64,000 nucleotides of DNA from Daucus carota subsp. sativus. Taxonomy: Eukaryota; Streptophyta; Magnoliopsida; Apiales; Apiaceae. Made by a program: the position numbers and the translations under genes. Of this stretch, positions 23,604 to 35,744 are shown piece by piece; the stretch's first letter is position 1, and each line of letters starts with the position of its first letter. The notes beneath the pieces are model-generated. The model did not search any database and was not told where the DNA came from. It saw nothing but the letters and a program-made list of their open reading frames with translations. The stretch is taken from positions 2,268,930 to 2,332,929 of the forward strand of contig NC_030389.2 in NCBI RefSeq assembly GCF_001625215.2, read 5' to 3'.

Positions 23604-24729
23604 CTCCCTCCGTCCCATTTTATGTGACCTCATTTCCTTTTTGGGACGTCCCAAAAAGAATGAACCTAGAATACTTACTATTTTTGAACACTACTTTTCA
23701 CTATTACACCCACTAACTCTATATTTTATACTCTCTTACTATTAAATAAACACTATTACATCCACTACTTTTCTCCACTATCTCAAATCTATTATTAAAT
23801 ATTGATAGGTCCCACCACTTTACTCACTTTTCAACTACATTTACTATCTTTTTCTTAATCTCCGTGAAAGTCAAACCCGCTCACATAAAATTAGGGGTGA
23901 ACAAAAAACCGTTTAACCCGCAAAACCGACCCAACCCGCACTTTATTTCGGCCGACCAAACCAAACCATTCCAAACCGAGAAGTAATTGGGTTCGTTTTT
24001 TATTAACCCGAATAAATTGGGTTGGGTCAGGGTTTTTAATTTTTTAACCCCCACCCAACCCAACCCAACCCGTTTAAAATAACATAGTCCAGTAGTCCAC
24101 TATTAAAATCATAACAGTTCATCAAAGTATTGCAGCCTAGCCCATTAGCATCTGACCTAAATCATTTCTCCATGCTTCTAGTTCATAGCTTGTTATTATG
24201 TTAATTTCTCTGTAAATATTCATAAATTTATTAATAATAGTTCGTAACCATCCTTAGATTATTATGCAAATGCAAGGTGTTTATCTATTTAACCACAATC
24301 TATATGTAGCTTAGTAGTTTAAATCTGTTTGTCTATTTTGTACTTGTTAATCACCATAGCAGAGAGTGATGGAGTTGAAAAACAAATACTGCAATTTATT
24401 ACTAGTGCATCTATGTCTCTGGGACTGGGATTGAGTCCAGAATTTTGAAATGCTGCAATGTGTTTCTGCAATGTGTAGTCTATTTAAACTACTAAGCTAC
24501 ATACAAATTGTGTTTGTTAGTTTTTAATTTTGACAGGATAAAACCCGATAAACCCGACCCTACCCAACCCAACCCGACGTATGAATAATAGGGTTGGGTT
24601 GGAAATATTTTTGAGGGTTAACGGGTTCGAATTTTTATAACCCGATTAAATTGGGTTGGGTTGAATTTTTGCCTCCAACCCGGCCAACCCAACCCGTGTT
24701 CACCCCTACATAAAATGGGACGGAGGTAG
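23604..24729. mobile_element. Middle Stowaway-like MITE of the nest
   Basis: CTCCCTCCGTCCCATTTTAT at the left and ATAAAATGGGACGGAGGTAG at the right with TA flanks (23602-23603, 24730-24731). It is split by the hAT element 23892-24708. Confidence 0.82.
23892..24708. mobile_element. hAT-type non-autonomous element, innermost of the nest
   Basis: Ends TAGGGGTGAAC and GTTCACCCCTA with 8-bp duplication CATAAAAT (23884-23891, 24709-24716). Subterminal AACCCGACCCAACCC-type repeats on both sides. Same terminal family as 9269-10225 but with a different interior. No transposase. Confidence 0.92.
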
Positions 24730-24928
24730 TATTAAATATTGATGGGTCCCACCACTTTACCTACTTTTCATCTAACTTTACTCATTTTTCATATATTGTC
24801 TTGGTCTCCTTGTCCCCCTCCAATGTAAACAACTGAGGGGGACGGAGGGAGTAATAATTAATGATAACTTATTATTTTGAATATAAATATTTGATAACAG
24901 CGGAATAATGATAGTGTAGTATTTGATA

Positions 24929-25209
24929 CTCCCTCCGTCCCACCCATTTCTTTACACTTTCCTTTTTGGGGTGTCCCACCCAATTCTTTACATTTCAAAA
25001 CCTACCAAAAATAGTTAATGGGTCCCACCACTTCTCCACTTTTCTTTCCTTTTCACACTACTTTTACTCCACTATCTACTTTTTATACATTAAAAACCAA
25101 TGGGTCCCACCACTTTACCCATTTTTCTTCCTCTTTTCCACTATTTTATACATATTTCTTAACCTCCGTGCCCAACCCATTCGATAAGAAATGGGTGGGA
25201 CGGAGGGAG
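24929..25209. mobile_element. Stowaway-like MITE
   Basis: CTCCCTCCGTCCCACCCAT at the left, inverted ATGGGTGGGACGGAGGGAG at the right, TA flanks (24927-24928, 25210-25211). Two internal GGGTCCCACCACTT copies. ORFs here are artefacts. Confidence 0.9.
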
Positions 25210-25486
25210 TACTTGATAGTAATAAATAGATGAAAAACTCGCAATTCAGGTGTCGCTGTAAAATGAAGAGGCGAAAAGAGCGCTCAAAATGCTTTTGTTT
25301 CCACTTGTTTTCCAAACACTTTATACATATACAAGGGCCGTTTCAAGAAATAAATTACACCTGAACTAACTCTTAAAAAAAATTTAAAGCTAGAAACACT
25401 ATACTAATAATAAATATCTATCTCACAATTATGGCACTAAAACGAAAAACAATAAAACATGGTAATTTGAGATTATACATGCATAA

Positions 25487-25880
25487 TAGCATCTCCAACC
25501 ATGAAGACCCCTTAGCTAAAATCATAATTGTCATATCAAAAATAAAAATTATAGCTAATGGTTTGGAAAATTTACGCTCCAACCATCCCCACATGTTATC
25601 TATAATTATAGCCAACCTCCTATGACTATATTTGTCGATCCGCTACAAGTCTATAAGAAAATCTGTAGGAAGATTACACATCACTTATTACCATATTAAA
25701 ATGATATATTCTATTTATAACAATTCAAAATATTAATAACATACTATTTTTAAATTATAGCCAACCAATATAGTCAATACCATCAAAACAAAATGTTTTA
25801 CAGGTTCGGCAAATTTTACATAATGTCTTACACGTCCAATTTGACCGACCATTATAATCAACGTCGTTGGAGATGCTCTA
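25487..25880. mobile_element. GAGCATCTCCAACC-family MITE
   Basis: Begins TAGCATCTCCAACC and ends GTTGGAGATGCTCTA. Interior TTATAGCCAACCAATATAG is shared with the copies at 1-320 and 33681-34540. No clear target duplication. Confidence 0.7.
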
Positions 25881-27116
25881 ATTGGAGTTCTATGTTAAGC
25901 TTTTTGTTTTATTTTATTCCTTCCTGATTGAATGTTTGTATAAAAAAAATGGGTTGGACCACATTTTATCCTGGGCTTAATTCCAAAATTTTGGGATAGT
26001 TGAAGTTTTGAACTTCTTTTCTTTTACGAGAGTTACGGCTCACCACAGTTTTTGCTGTGTTTGTCTTTCCCGTTCCAGTATCAAGACATCACCATGTCGA
26101 GATATCTTATCCGTCTCTCTAGAAACTGCACTCTCTAGAAACCGCACATATAAATTTTAATTTGTTTCTAACTTTTATTTTTTATTTTAAATAAGAATCA
26201 CTTATTTTAATCTCATCCGAACAGCTTCAAAAAAGCGTAACCCGGATTAATTTTACTCACAAACACGTCTAGACAGGACTTTTCACCGTAGCTACAGTAC
26301 GAGCATGACTACCACATCCGAACACATTCAGAAGGATCAGAAAAGTTACAGTTCAAAGACTACGCGCACACAAAACATATCATATAAAGTGCATTCCTGA
26401 TTTCTACTCCCGTTTAAGTATTTTTTTTAATTAATTATCATGTTGGAGGCGTTACATACTTGCATGGAATATATCCTGTACAACGTTGTTTTGCAAGATC
26501 CAGGCCTGCTAAAAACCGCACTGAACAGTATGGAAGAGTTATCATTATTTAATACTTCCTCCATTCTCTCTAGTCTTTTTTACATGTCCATTTTCAAAAT
26601 AAATTTTGTTTTTATTTACATGTCCATTTTCAAAATAAATTTTATATCTATTTATATGTTCATTTACACTTTCAATATATATAAAAATATATTTCAAATT
26701 AATAAGTTTATACTAAAAAAGTACTCCATCATATTTTGCTCATGAGCCAGCTTGCTACAAATCATCAAACAAATGTATTTAACTAGCACCGCAACCAATT
26801 AACCTCCATCACATGATATAAGAAACGCGTAATCATAACAATTGGAATGTACTTAATCACCAAGGAGTTAGAGTATCAAAAGTTTCATATCAAAACTATC
26901 TATTCTAAAGTTTCTATTACAGCCATCGTAGAACAACCACAAACAACCACACTCAGGCGGTAGATCCTTGACTTTTAATCTAACATCGTAGAAAATGCAT
27001 ATATTTAGAAAATTTCAAAGCAAAATGAATCACACACCCTTTGCATTGTTCCGGTGATAAGAATATCAAATATATATTACAGATAAATTAACTTTTGATT
27101 GCTATCCCTCTCAGGT
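25881..27116. other. Intergenic DNA and gene C 3' flank
   Basis: 25881-26550: nothing recognised. 26560-26730: a half Stowaway-like stretch (TCCATTCTCTCTAGTC, TTACATGTCCATTTTC twice in tandem). From about 26760 it matches the 3' flanks of genes A and B (TTTAACTAGCACCGCAA). Confidence 0.5.
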
Positions 27117-27227
27117 CATTCATTCTTACCATCAATTTGTAGTGACGCTTTCTGTCGGTTTGCATCAGATACTTGACTCTCCACATCATCAATATATATT
27201 GGCACCTTAAGTGGATCAGCATATGAT

Positions 27228-29296
27228 TTATTTCACATCCTTCATTGCTACTTCTTCTGATTGATTCTCCACATCCCACTGCACTGCTTTGGGTTGATCT
27301 GCAACAGATTGGTCCTCCACCTGTTGCTCCGTATTAGCTATTTCAATTATAATCATGAATATTATCACGACACCCGCTACGTCAATACATACTTTTGTAG
27401 CATATGAAAAGTTTTTCCAGAAAACTTCCCAAGGATGATTTTTCAGATTAAGCTCCATGAAATAGGCGAAAGCTAGCTGAAGATATGATACAAGAACTAT
27501 AAAATCTAAAGCATTTGTTGTGGTGAGAAGTTTTTCACTTTTGGGTGGAGTGACAGATTGTGATGGTGGAGTAAGTTGAGCTCTCTTTCTTTCGACAATG
27601 AGCATTTGACAGTAACTGCCAATGGCCACTATCCCAAAGCCTGTCATCCAGTAAACTTTCCAAATATCTGCATCCCCTGTTGCAGACTTGGATAAAGCAA
27701 GGAGTGCTAGCTTATATAGAAATTTCAGATATTCAGCTCTATTTTTGTTCAACTGAAAAAAGAAGATTGAACAATAAAATTAGAACACCTATGTCGAACC
27801 AATCTAAAGCAATACTAGTAGAACACATATGCGAACAATTTCAAAAATATCACGAAGTTTCTACCTGATTTATAAAGAAAGAAGGAGCTTCAAATAACAT
27901 GTCTTATTAGACAATCGATAAGAACGAGGAGATCAAACAAGTTGTGTTCGTGTGTGTATAATGTAATAACAAATACAATCCAAGTAGACATAAAAGAAAG
28001 GACATGAATGAATCTAATTCTAATGCGAAACTACCTGCTTACGTCACAAAAGAACGACACAACGATCGAGCTAGAATCGAGCAAGATAATTATTACGAAG
28101 AGAGAGAGGAATGAGAAGTATTTAGAATACTCTGTTTTTTTCATCATAAAACCCTTATGATCTATATGAATTAAATAAGTGCAGCGCTACACAATTTCTA
28201 TAATTAATTAAACAAATAATTTAACAACACTACTCCAATTCTAATCGACCCCAATTGCTGCTTCATTCATCTTAGCTCGCATACATGAAGAAAACGCAAA
28301 ACTTGGAAGGCCACTAACCTTGCCTTGAAATCCCACAACAAACACATTTAGACACAGCACAAGTGTCTTGTTATATAAAATCTTGATATGCTCTGCTTTA
28401 TCTTTTAAACGTGAGACTTAAGAGACCAACTTCGAATAAACAATTTATGTCTCACCATACTTAATCATTCTGAGTAAAAAAATGTGCTTCAAAAAGCTCA
28501 TTCGTCACGCGCACACAACAAGCACCTGCTCAAAATGGCTAGACAATATAGCGATAAAACCCACATTTCTTCTAACATATCTATCATTACAAATCAAGAA
28601 GCCAAGCATCATAGGCTCGCATATTAAATCTACCATAAAAAGATGAGATTATCTTCCACAAAAATTGACATATGTAACGTATAACTTGATGAAAACACAT
28701 GACTTGACATATAAAACACACCTATTCACCTAAGCAAATTAGGGAAAAACACATGACTTATTTTTAGCAACCAAGCAATTTTTCCACAGCTTATGAGCCC
28801 CACCAAACAGCATGTTTGGCCGGCTCATAAGCTACTTATTTTTGGTTTATAAACTACTAATAAGAGCTAAGCCAAACATCCCATGCCTCACCAAAACCCC
28901 AATTCTCCCCATTTCAACCTCCTTAATCCAACCGAATTTTCGAGAAAAATTCCCAAATTTTGTCCGCAACATGGGTTCAAATAGATCAACTAAATTACCG
29001 AAGCAAGAGGAAAGCACAATCTCTTAAGATCACCGGAGTATCGCCGGAGATCACCGGAGCATTGCCGGAAAAGATGACGAAAACTAATAAAAGCTTCGGA
29101 AACATACCTCAGAAGAGACGTTCTTGATGAAGCTTCGAATTATCGAAAACAAGGCAGTGATTTTGTCAGTGACGATGATGACATGGCGGAGGTAGCTGCC
29201 TTGCTCCCTGCATACATAGTAAATATAACAAGACAACGAAATTAATAACATAAACACAGCAAGTACAATCCAGCTTAGTTCCTTGACGTTAACCAT
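27228..29296 (-). CDS. Membrane protein of unknown function, family 1, copy C
   Basis: Exon 1 is 29296-29108 (63 codons, donor GTATGT) and exon 2 is 27752-27228 (acceptor CAG before TTG AAC), phase 0, 237 aa. The ATG at 29296 is chosen because copies A and B start at the same residue (MVNVKEL); an upstream in-frame ATG exists but the extra sequence is not shared. Hydrophobic spans as in copies A and B. The 1.36 kb intron lacks the hAT insertions seen in A and preserves the empty site. TATATAAAAAC lies about 80 bp upstream. Of the three copies, it looks closest to A in the first exon and to B in parts of exon 2, so gene conversion is possible. Confidence 0.72.
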
Positions 29297-29424
29297 TTTG
29301 TTTTTGGTTTCTTTAGAGTAGAGAGTTGAGAGCAGAGAGTTAGGTTGAGACTTGAGTTGAGAGGAAGGGCTTGTGTTTTTATATAATAATGCACTGTCAC
29401 GTATATGTAAATCGAATTTTCTAT

Positions 29425-29590
29425 GATGTGCCGATACGCACACAATAGTCACTACTCTTATGAAAATACTAGTTTTGATTTGTGGATAAGTAATAAATGT
29501 TAATGGTCCCTGCATTCACACCAATTCCATCAATCAAAACAAGCCTTTTTCATGAAAGTACGTGCTTATTGTGTGCCTTTGAGCACACAT
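29425..29590. mobile_element. Small MITE upstream of gene C
   Basis: GATGTGCCGATACGCACACAATA at the left is matched by inverted TATTGTGTGCCTTTGAGCACACAT at the right. A relative is at 45042-45184. It replaces or interrupts DNA upstream of the gene C promoter. Target duplication not evident. Confidence 0.5.
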
Positions 29591-29924
29591 TAGAAAGACA
29601 GCATGTAAATATATGTAAAGTGAATTCAATGAAAAAGTATAGTGAATGTATTTCAATTTTTACATTATAAAATTTTATTATCTTTAAAACAGATTAAGAT
29701 ATTTTAAAAAGAAATTATATAGAAATGGAACGTAAGAACATCTACAATGATAATATGTATAATGGTCGGCTATTATTAATTATCATGCGTAAAATTATAT
29801 GTAAAATATTTCTTAGATTGACAAATATAATCAAACCAAACATTATTGATTATATTTTTTGCTAAAAAGAATGAGAGTTGGAATTCTAAATTTTTTACAT
29901 AATCGTTAAATGTGACATATAGAT

Positions 29925-30125
29925 GTTAAATAATCGTTGAATGTGACATATAGATGGTGGTGCGGTCACATGTATAAATATGTAATCTCAGTCGTCGGAT
30001 TGATTGAAATCTAATGGCTTACATGCTAAATAATGATTATGTGTAACATATAGATGCTGATACAGACACATGTATAAATATGTAATCTCAGCCGTCGGAT
30101 TGATTTAAATCTAATGGCTTACATT
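29925..30125 (+). repeat. Two-copy tandem repeat (about 100 bp) upstream of gene C
   Basis: Copies 29925-30024 and 30025-30125 share TAAATAAT, GACATATAGATG, CACATGTATAAATATGTAATCTC and CGTCGGATTGATT. Part of the unit (ACACATGTAT...GTAATCTCAGCCGT) also lies just upstream of gene A at about 10993-11025, so it is an upstream-region module that may carry regulatory sites. Confidence 0.72.
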
Positions 30126-31232
30126 GAGTATCTCAAAACTTAGAAGGGTTCGAAAATTCGAGGCAAGTGGGTAGAATGATATTAGGTGGTCAAGGAGAAA
30201 AAGCAGCAGATCAGGTATGAAAGGGAATAAAGATTTCAGTAAAGGTTCAACTATTTTGTTTCTCTTTTCTTAATTCATTTGTTCTTTGAGTGTTTCATCT
30301 GTTTGTGTCCCTGTTACTTGATTTCAGCTTCTTCTATGTTTTCATTCGAGGATCTATGATCTATTTTATGTATAATTTCAGATATTTCATTTCCAGACTA
30401 CTAAAAAATTCTCATATCTGATCAGTATATTTGTATATTTGTCGCGCATATTTAGCATAACATCATATTTGATATACTTTTAAATTCTGAATCTTTTAGA
30501 ACAATTTCGACAGCTTCGTTATTTAATCTTTTAAATTAAAATATAAGGATTTTCAAAAAAATCTGAAAAGAAGTTTTACGTTTAAATTTTTATTCATAAA
30601 AAAATTAAAATTATTTTATAAAACATAATTTATGAGAATCTCAAAATACATACAAACAGTATACGTAAACAATCTGATGGACGGACGGCGGAATAGCAAT
30701 CAGCCAATCATGATTATAATCAAGACCTTGAGTCGCCTTGAACCTTTTGAAACCTTTAGTTGCTTTGGAACCCTTTGTCAGCGAACTCTTCAACTCGCAA
30801 ACATGGAAAGGAAAAAGACAGGTGATAAAGATTCTCATCTGGCTTGGATTTGGTTTCATAATATCTCGGTGTTTATTCGATTGACATTTTAATATAGATT
30901 TTTAAAAATTTAAATAAAATACTTCAAAATTTTATTAATTATGATGAGATTTCAAAAAACATAAAATATATCAGATTAAATTCTTGAACTAATTACTTTA
31001 TTATTTCATAAATTACATTCGAAATTATAACAAAATTTTTTACAACACCAAGACAGAACCTGAGTCTCCCAAATTCTCACACACCAACACAGAGCCAAGT
31101 TTTACCAAATTATGAAAGGAAATAATTCCGAAAACACACGAAGGCAGAAGTGCCGCAGAACCAGTCTTGCGCTTCGGCTTTTTAACAGGCCAACAGCTGC
31201 TAGCTGCCAAGGACCAACATTTATTGGTTGTT
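30126..31232. other. Intergenic DNA, no gene recognised
   Basis: AT-rich. A coding-looking patch at 30632-30892 has no partner or motif and is probably chance. No TIR pair or tandem repeat found. Confidence 0.5.
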
Positions 31233-31458
31233 TATCTTGTTCTAAAATAATAATCATTTGATTTTGTGTGTGTAATTTGATGGGTAAAAAATATATATTT
31301 TCATATATTAGTTTTTAACTTTTATTTTAAAATAAAAATTTAACATTTATATTTGTATCCAGAAATTTTTTGTGGAAATATAGTACATTAAGATACAGGC
31401 TTTTTATATCTCAAAATATGTAAAAAGTTCAAACGATTATTATTTTAAAATGAAAGAA
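31233..31458. mobile_element. Stowaway-like MITE, degenerate
   Basis: GTTCTAAAATAATAATCATTTG at the left is complementary to CAAACGATTATTATTTTAAAATG at the right. Ends of the CTCCCTCCGTC type are worn away. Confidence 0.55.
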
Positions 31459-31500
31459 TATTCGATGGTACGTAGTTTGCGAAATATTACCGTAAATCTA

Positions 31501-31905
31501 TGGGGGTGTATTCGATTGAGATTTTAATGGATTGTTTTTAGTTTATGAATTTTAATGGATTGTACTTGATTTTGATTTTGTGTGATTCTTGATAAAATGT
31601 CGCAGAGTTGATAGGATTTAAGCACAATGTTTCAAAATCTCGTGGATTTTGGTGGGATTTCAAAAAACTTAAAATACACCGAAGAATGCCACAAAATCCA
31701 TCATTTTATGAAAACCTTAAAAAAATCCATCAGCATTTGAATACCATCAAATTTTAATAGATTTTAAACAATCCCAATTGAATACCAGCGGATTTTAAAA
31801 TCCTAATTGAATATCACCAGATTTTGTAGCATATTTTAAAATCCCAATTGAATACCTTGAGATTTTAATGTATTTGAAACAATCTCAATCGAACACCCTC
31901 GAATT
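31501..31905. mobile_element. MITE with GGGTGTATTCGATTGAGA ends
   Basis: Left end GGGTGTATTCGATTG and right end CAATCGAACACCC are inverse. The interior is made of repeated ATTTTAATGGATT / AATCCATTAAAAT-like modules in both orientations. No ORF; target duplication unclear. Confidence 0.65.
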
Positions 31906-33680
31906 TCATGAATGAAAAAATTGTTTTAAAATTTCAATCCAATATACCCATGTGACATTCGGCTAATCAATAAAATTGTGGCTCGTGACTAATATATTCG
32001 TGCGTTAACAAACCGTGTGTTTCATGAACCGCATCTAAATCATAAAATTTATTTTTTAACTGAAAAGTCTTCCCTCACTTGGATAAGCTGGATTTGACAT
32101 TTTATGTTTATTCTTCCGCTCAATTTTATATAGGGCCCTTTGGGCAAGATTAAAATAAGTGATTTCTTACTTAAAATAAAGAAGTGGAGCAGAAGTGAGA
32201 AGTAAATAAGTTAATAAAGTGTTTGGAAAAGAAACTGTGAGAGAAGTTAAGATTCTCAGCTTTTTAAAAGTAGAAACCAGAAGCAGAAGCTGCTTTTGAC
32301 ATATATTTTAAAATTTTATAAAATAAAATATTATTATTATTATTTTTATTAATAAATATTTAGATGATATATTTTGTTTGGAAGGATTTTTTTTTTAATA
32401 ATTTATGAAAGTATACTATGAGGCCGTTTGGGCAAATTTAAAAAAACTGAATTTTTTGCTTAAACTAAAAATAGGGATTAAAAATGAAAACTAAATAAGT
32501 TAATAAAGTGTTTTTAAATAAAAGAATAGCGATTTTCAAAAAAAGAAAAAAGTATAACGAAGCTAGCATTATCAATTTTTTAAAAGTGATTCAACTTATT
32601 TACACGAAAACAGCAGAGGTGAGGATTTAAAATGTCTGTTAATTCTCAATCTCAGTCTCAGATGTATACAACTCGCATGAACCGAGAGAGTGTAGTATTA
32701 AAATGGAAAGAAGCTTCACTTTGGCATGATATTTTTTATAAACATAGTCTAAACATCTATACATATTTTAAAAGAATAAATAAAAAACAATTCATAAAAT
32801 CAACTTCTTCGTATATTAAATTCGTGTAAAAATTTAACGATAGTTGACACACTAGCAAATAATTTTTTGAATTGGAAATAGTTACGAGTCTTCTTTATAC
32901 ATCAACCAGCCCATTAGCATCGAAATTTGATAGTAATAATCAAAATACATGCAAGTGCTTTTGAAGTTAACTAATCCCTCTCACCCTCAGATGTTTACGT
33001 TATTTTTTAATACATTTTTTTAAAACTCATTTAAATTATAATTTTATAATATATTTTTAATTATTTTTACGAATAAAAGTTTATTGTATAAACTTTTATA
33101 AAAAATTAAGATGTTATAGAATTATATTTATAAAAATCTCAAAAAAGGTGCAAGTAGTGAACGTAGAAGATCTTGAGGGACAGTGAGAGCACTAAAACAT
33201 TTCTTTGCAGTGAAATATTAGGAATAACGTCGAAATAATTAATTACCATTCCTAGTATTTCATCGAATTTTAACAATCGTCGGCAAAAGGTACCACATTT
33301 AAATAAGTGGACGTGTAGTCGGCACTTGTGCAGTTCAGCAGTTGCAGTTGTGCTAGTGCCGAGCGTGTAAAACACGTGCGGTGATGTGGGTCGTTGTTTA
33401 CACTTAGATTGGAAATACAGTTTGGACTTGCAAGATTGGATGACAAGATTTTGCCCATCGCTGATTCATCACGATTAATCACAATCAATCACCGATAATC
33501 AAAATAGCTCGTCAAATTGATTAAACATCTGATTATTCAATTAATTATTTGAATAATTTCTTAATCAATCAAATTAATTTTTGATTAAATTTAATTTTGT
33601 GACTTCATCGATTTAGTCTTATTCTCGCTTTTAACACCATGACCTTCTATCACCAGTCCAGTTTTAGTTATATTATGTAA
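31906..33680. other. Intergenic DNA with GGCCGTTTGG-type MITE fragments
   Basis: Partial copies at about 32137-32310 (GGGCCCTTTGGGCAAG) and 32423-32610 (GAGGCCGTTTGGGC) lack matching right ends. 33440-33660 has ATTAATCACGATTAATC-type repeats related to 36545-36720. No gene. Confidence 0.5.
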
Positions 33681-34540
33681 GAGCATCTTTAACCATGAAG
33701 AGTCATTAGCTAAAAGCTTTATTGGCATACCATAAATAAAAATTATAGCCAAACTCTCTTCAAATATTGACACTCCAACCACTCTCTATAGTTATAGCCA
33801 ATCTTTTATGGATGATTAAATTTGTCCAACCTTTCAGGTTTGTAAGAAATTTGTAGAAAAATTTACACATCATTTATTAACATATTAAACTGATATATTT
33901 CATTTGTAACAATCTAAATATTAATAATATACTAATTTTAATTATAGCCGGCCAATATAGCACATAGCATCGAAGTACAATGTCTTACAGGTTCCGTAAA
34001 TTTTATATGATGCCTTACATGCAGTGTTGTGAAAAGCGCAAATCGGTTCCAAGCGGTAGGAGGACCTTCTAGCGCTTAAGCGGTAAAGCGGACGCTTAAG
34101 CGGAATTTTAAGCGGGTCAATAAGCGGATTAATTAAATATAATTAAATATTTAGTTATAATATTAATATATTTAAAAATAATATTATGTTGTGTTAAGAA
34201 TATGCATTTTTAACATTTTTGATAAAATATATATTTTTTAATTTTAAAATATAATTATAGTTATATTATTAAAAAAATTATTATTTCAAAATTATTATTT
34301 TTTTAAAATTAGCAAGTCAACATCATTTTGACCGCTTAATTACCGCTTAATCCGCTTAACGACCGCTTAATCTGCTTAATTGTCGGCTTAATTTTCAAAA
34401 ACGCTTAATCTCCTGTTTAGTATAAAATCGAAGCGCTTTAAGGCTGATTCCGCTTAGGTGGCCGCTTAATCCACTTTTTACAACACTGCTTACATGTCCA
34501 ATTTAGCCGACGATTGCAGGAAACACCATCAGAGATGCTC
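33681..34540. mobile_element. GAGCATCTCCAACC-family MITE split by a hAT element
   Basis: Begins GAGCATCTTTAACC and ends inverted AGAGATGCTC. The interior TATAGCC..CAATATAG matches 25487-25880. The hAT-type element 34022-34488 is inserted near its right side. Confidence 0.65.
34022..34488. mobile_element. hAT-type MITE with CAGTGTTGT ends
   Basis: 8-bp duplication CTTACATG (34014-34021, 34489-34496), ends CAGTGTTGTGAAAA and inverted TTTTTACAACACTG. Subterminal AAGCGG / CCGCTTAA repeats on both sides. No transposase. Confidence 0.9.
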
Positions 34541-34983
34541 TCCGAATCTTTTCGTCGATAAATTTTGAAGGCGTGCAAGAATTTTCTCCCTCTATCCTTT
34601 TTGTTTCCTCTAAACTTAATTCCTTCAATTATAAGTCACAAAGTTCAGCCATACTTCGGCGGAACGTCAGCTCTGACATCACAATTTATAATGTCGTTTG
34701 ATGAATGTGTGGAGTATTTGCTAGTTATTCACAATTTCATATGATGAATAATAATAAATCAGTTGCATAAAATTTTCAAATGTAATTAGGAAAAAAAAAG
34801 TTTATTCAGATACTCCTTGTTTTTTACTACAACACGATTTTTTTCCTTTTATATGGATTGACTGTATGATGAGAATTATCAAGAGAGGGAGACTACATAA
34901 AATCTGTAACATATATTAATTCGGAGTGATTGAGTGAATAATAATAATAATAATTCCATCCATTTAATCCATATATTGACGAA

Positions 34984-35464
34984 TAGGGGTGTAAACAAAT
35001 CAAATTGTTCGTGAGCTACTCGAGTTCGGCTCGTAAAATATTCGAATTTGATTCGGTAAAAATCGAGCCGAGCTCGAGCTATTTGGATATTTTACCGAGC
35101 CGAGCTCGAGTTTCAAATTCCTCGGCTCGTAAGGTTCGCGGGCCTTATCGAGCCTCTACTTTATTTAAATTTTATGATAAATATATTTTTATAAATATTT
35201 TTAATATTTTATTTATAATTTATATATTTAATCGAACTCGAGCCAAACCGATCATATTTCGATTTTTGATCAATATTTGGTGACTCGATTCGAGTTTTCG
35301 AACCGAACTCGAGCCTATCGAACTGTTTGCGAACTGAGTTTGGAGCTTGAAATTAAAGGCTCGATCGAACTCGAACTCGAGCTCGAGTTCGATCCCCAAA
35401 CTTTCAATCAAGCTCGAGCCGAACCTGGTAGTGTTCGGTTCGACTAGACTCGATTACACCCCTA
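34984..35464. mobile_element. hAT-type MITE with GCTCGAG-rich arms
   Basis: Ends TAGGGGTGTAAAC and TTACACCCCTA. Arms are full of CTCGAG / GAGCTCG words. The flanking repeat TATTGACGAA (34974-34983, 35470-35479) is 10 bp and the right copy is separated by five extra bases (CTGAG), unlike the clean 8-bp duplications of its relatives. Confidence 0.78.
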
Positions 35465-35744
35465 CTGAGTATTGACGAACATAAGCATACCCACGATGTT
35501 GTATATGCTCTTCTTGCCTTGCGGTGAAAATGCAATGGGAGTATCTTCTTCCCTAACCAAGTGTAACCTTGGGCCCGGCTGTATATACTGGGTCAACCTT
35601 AACCCAACACTGAGCTTTGTTAGCCCAAACTGTGAGGGATAGATCTGTAGCCTGTTTAGCGGGATTGATGCTTGCTCGTTTTAACCCATTTTCTTTGCTG
35701 TTTGTGTAGACCGTGGAGGTCATGCATAGCCTGACCTAAAACCA

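Larger units (their letters stand above)
23423..24851. mobile_element. Outermost Stowaway-like MITE of a three-level nest
   Basis: CTCCCTGTCCCTCTC at the left; GAGGGGGACGGAGGGAG at the right; TA flanks (23421-23422, 24852-24853). Interrupted by 23604-24729, so only about 300 bp are its own. Confidence 0.78.

Noticed and set aside
29297..29515. N-terminal extension of gene C upstream of MVNVKEL
   Set aside because: The extra residues are not shared with copies A and B and overlap the promoter and a MITE.
35005..35411. ORFs rich in Ser, Arg and Glu on both strands
   Set aside because: Produced by CTCGAG-rich arms of the element at 34984-35464.
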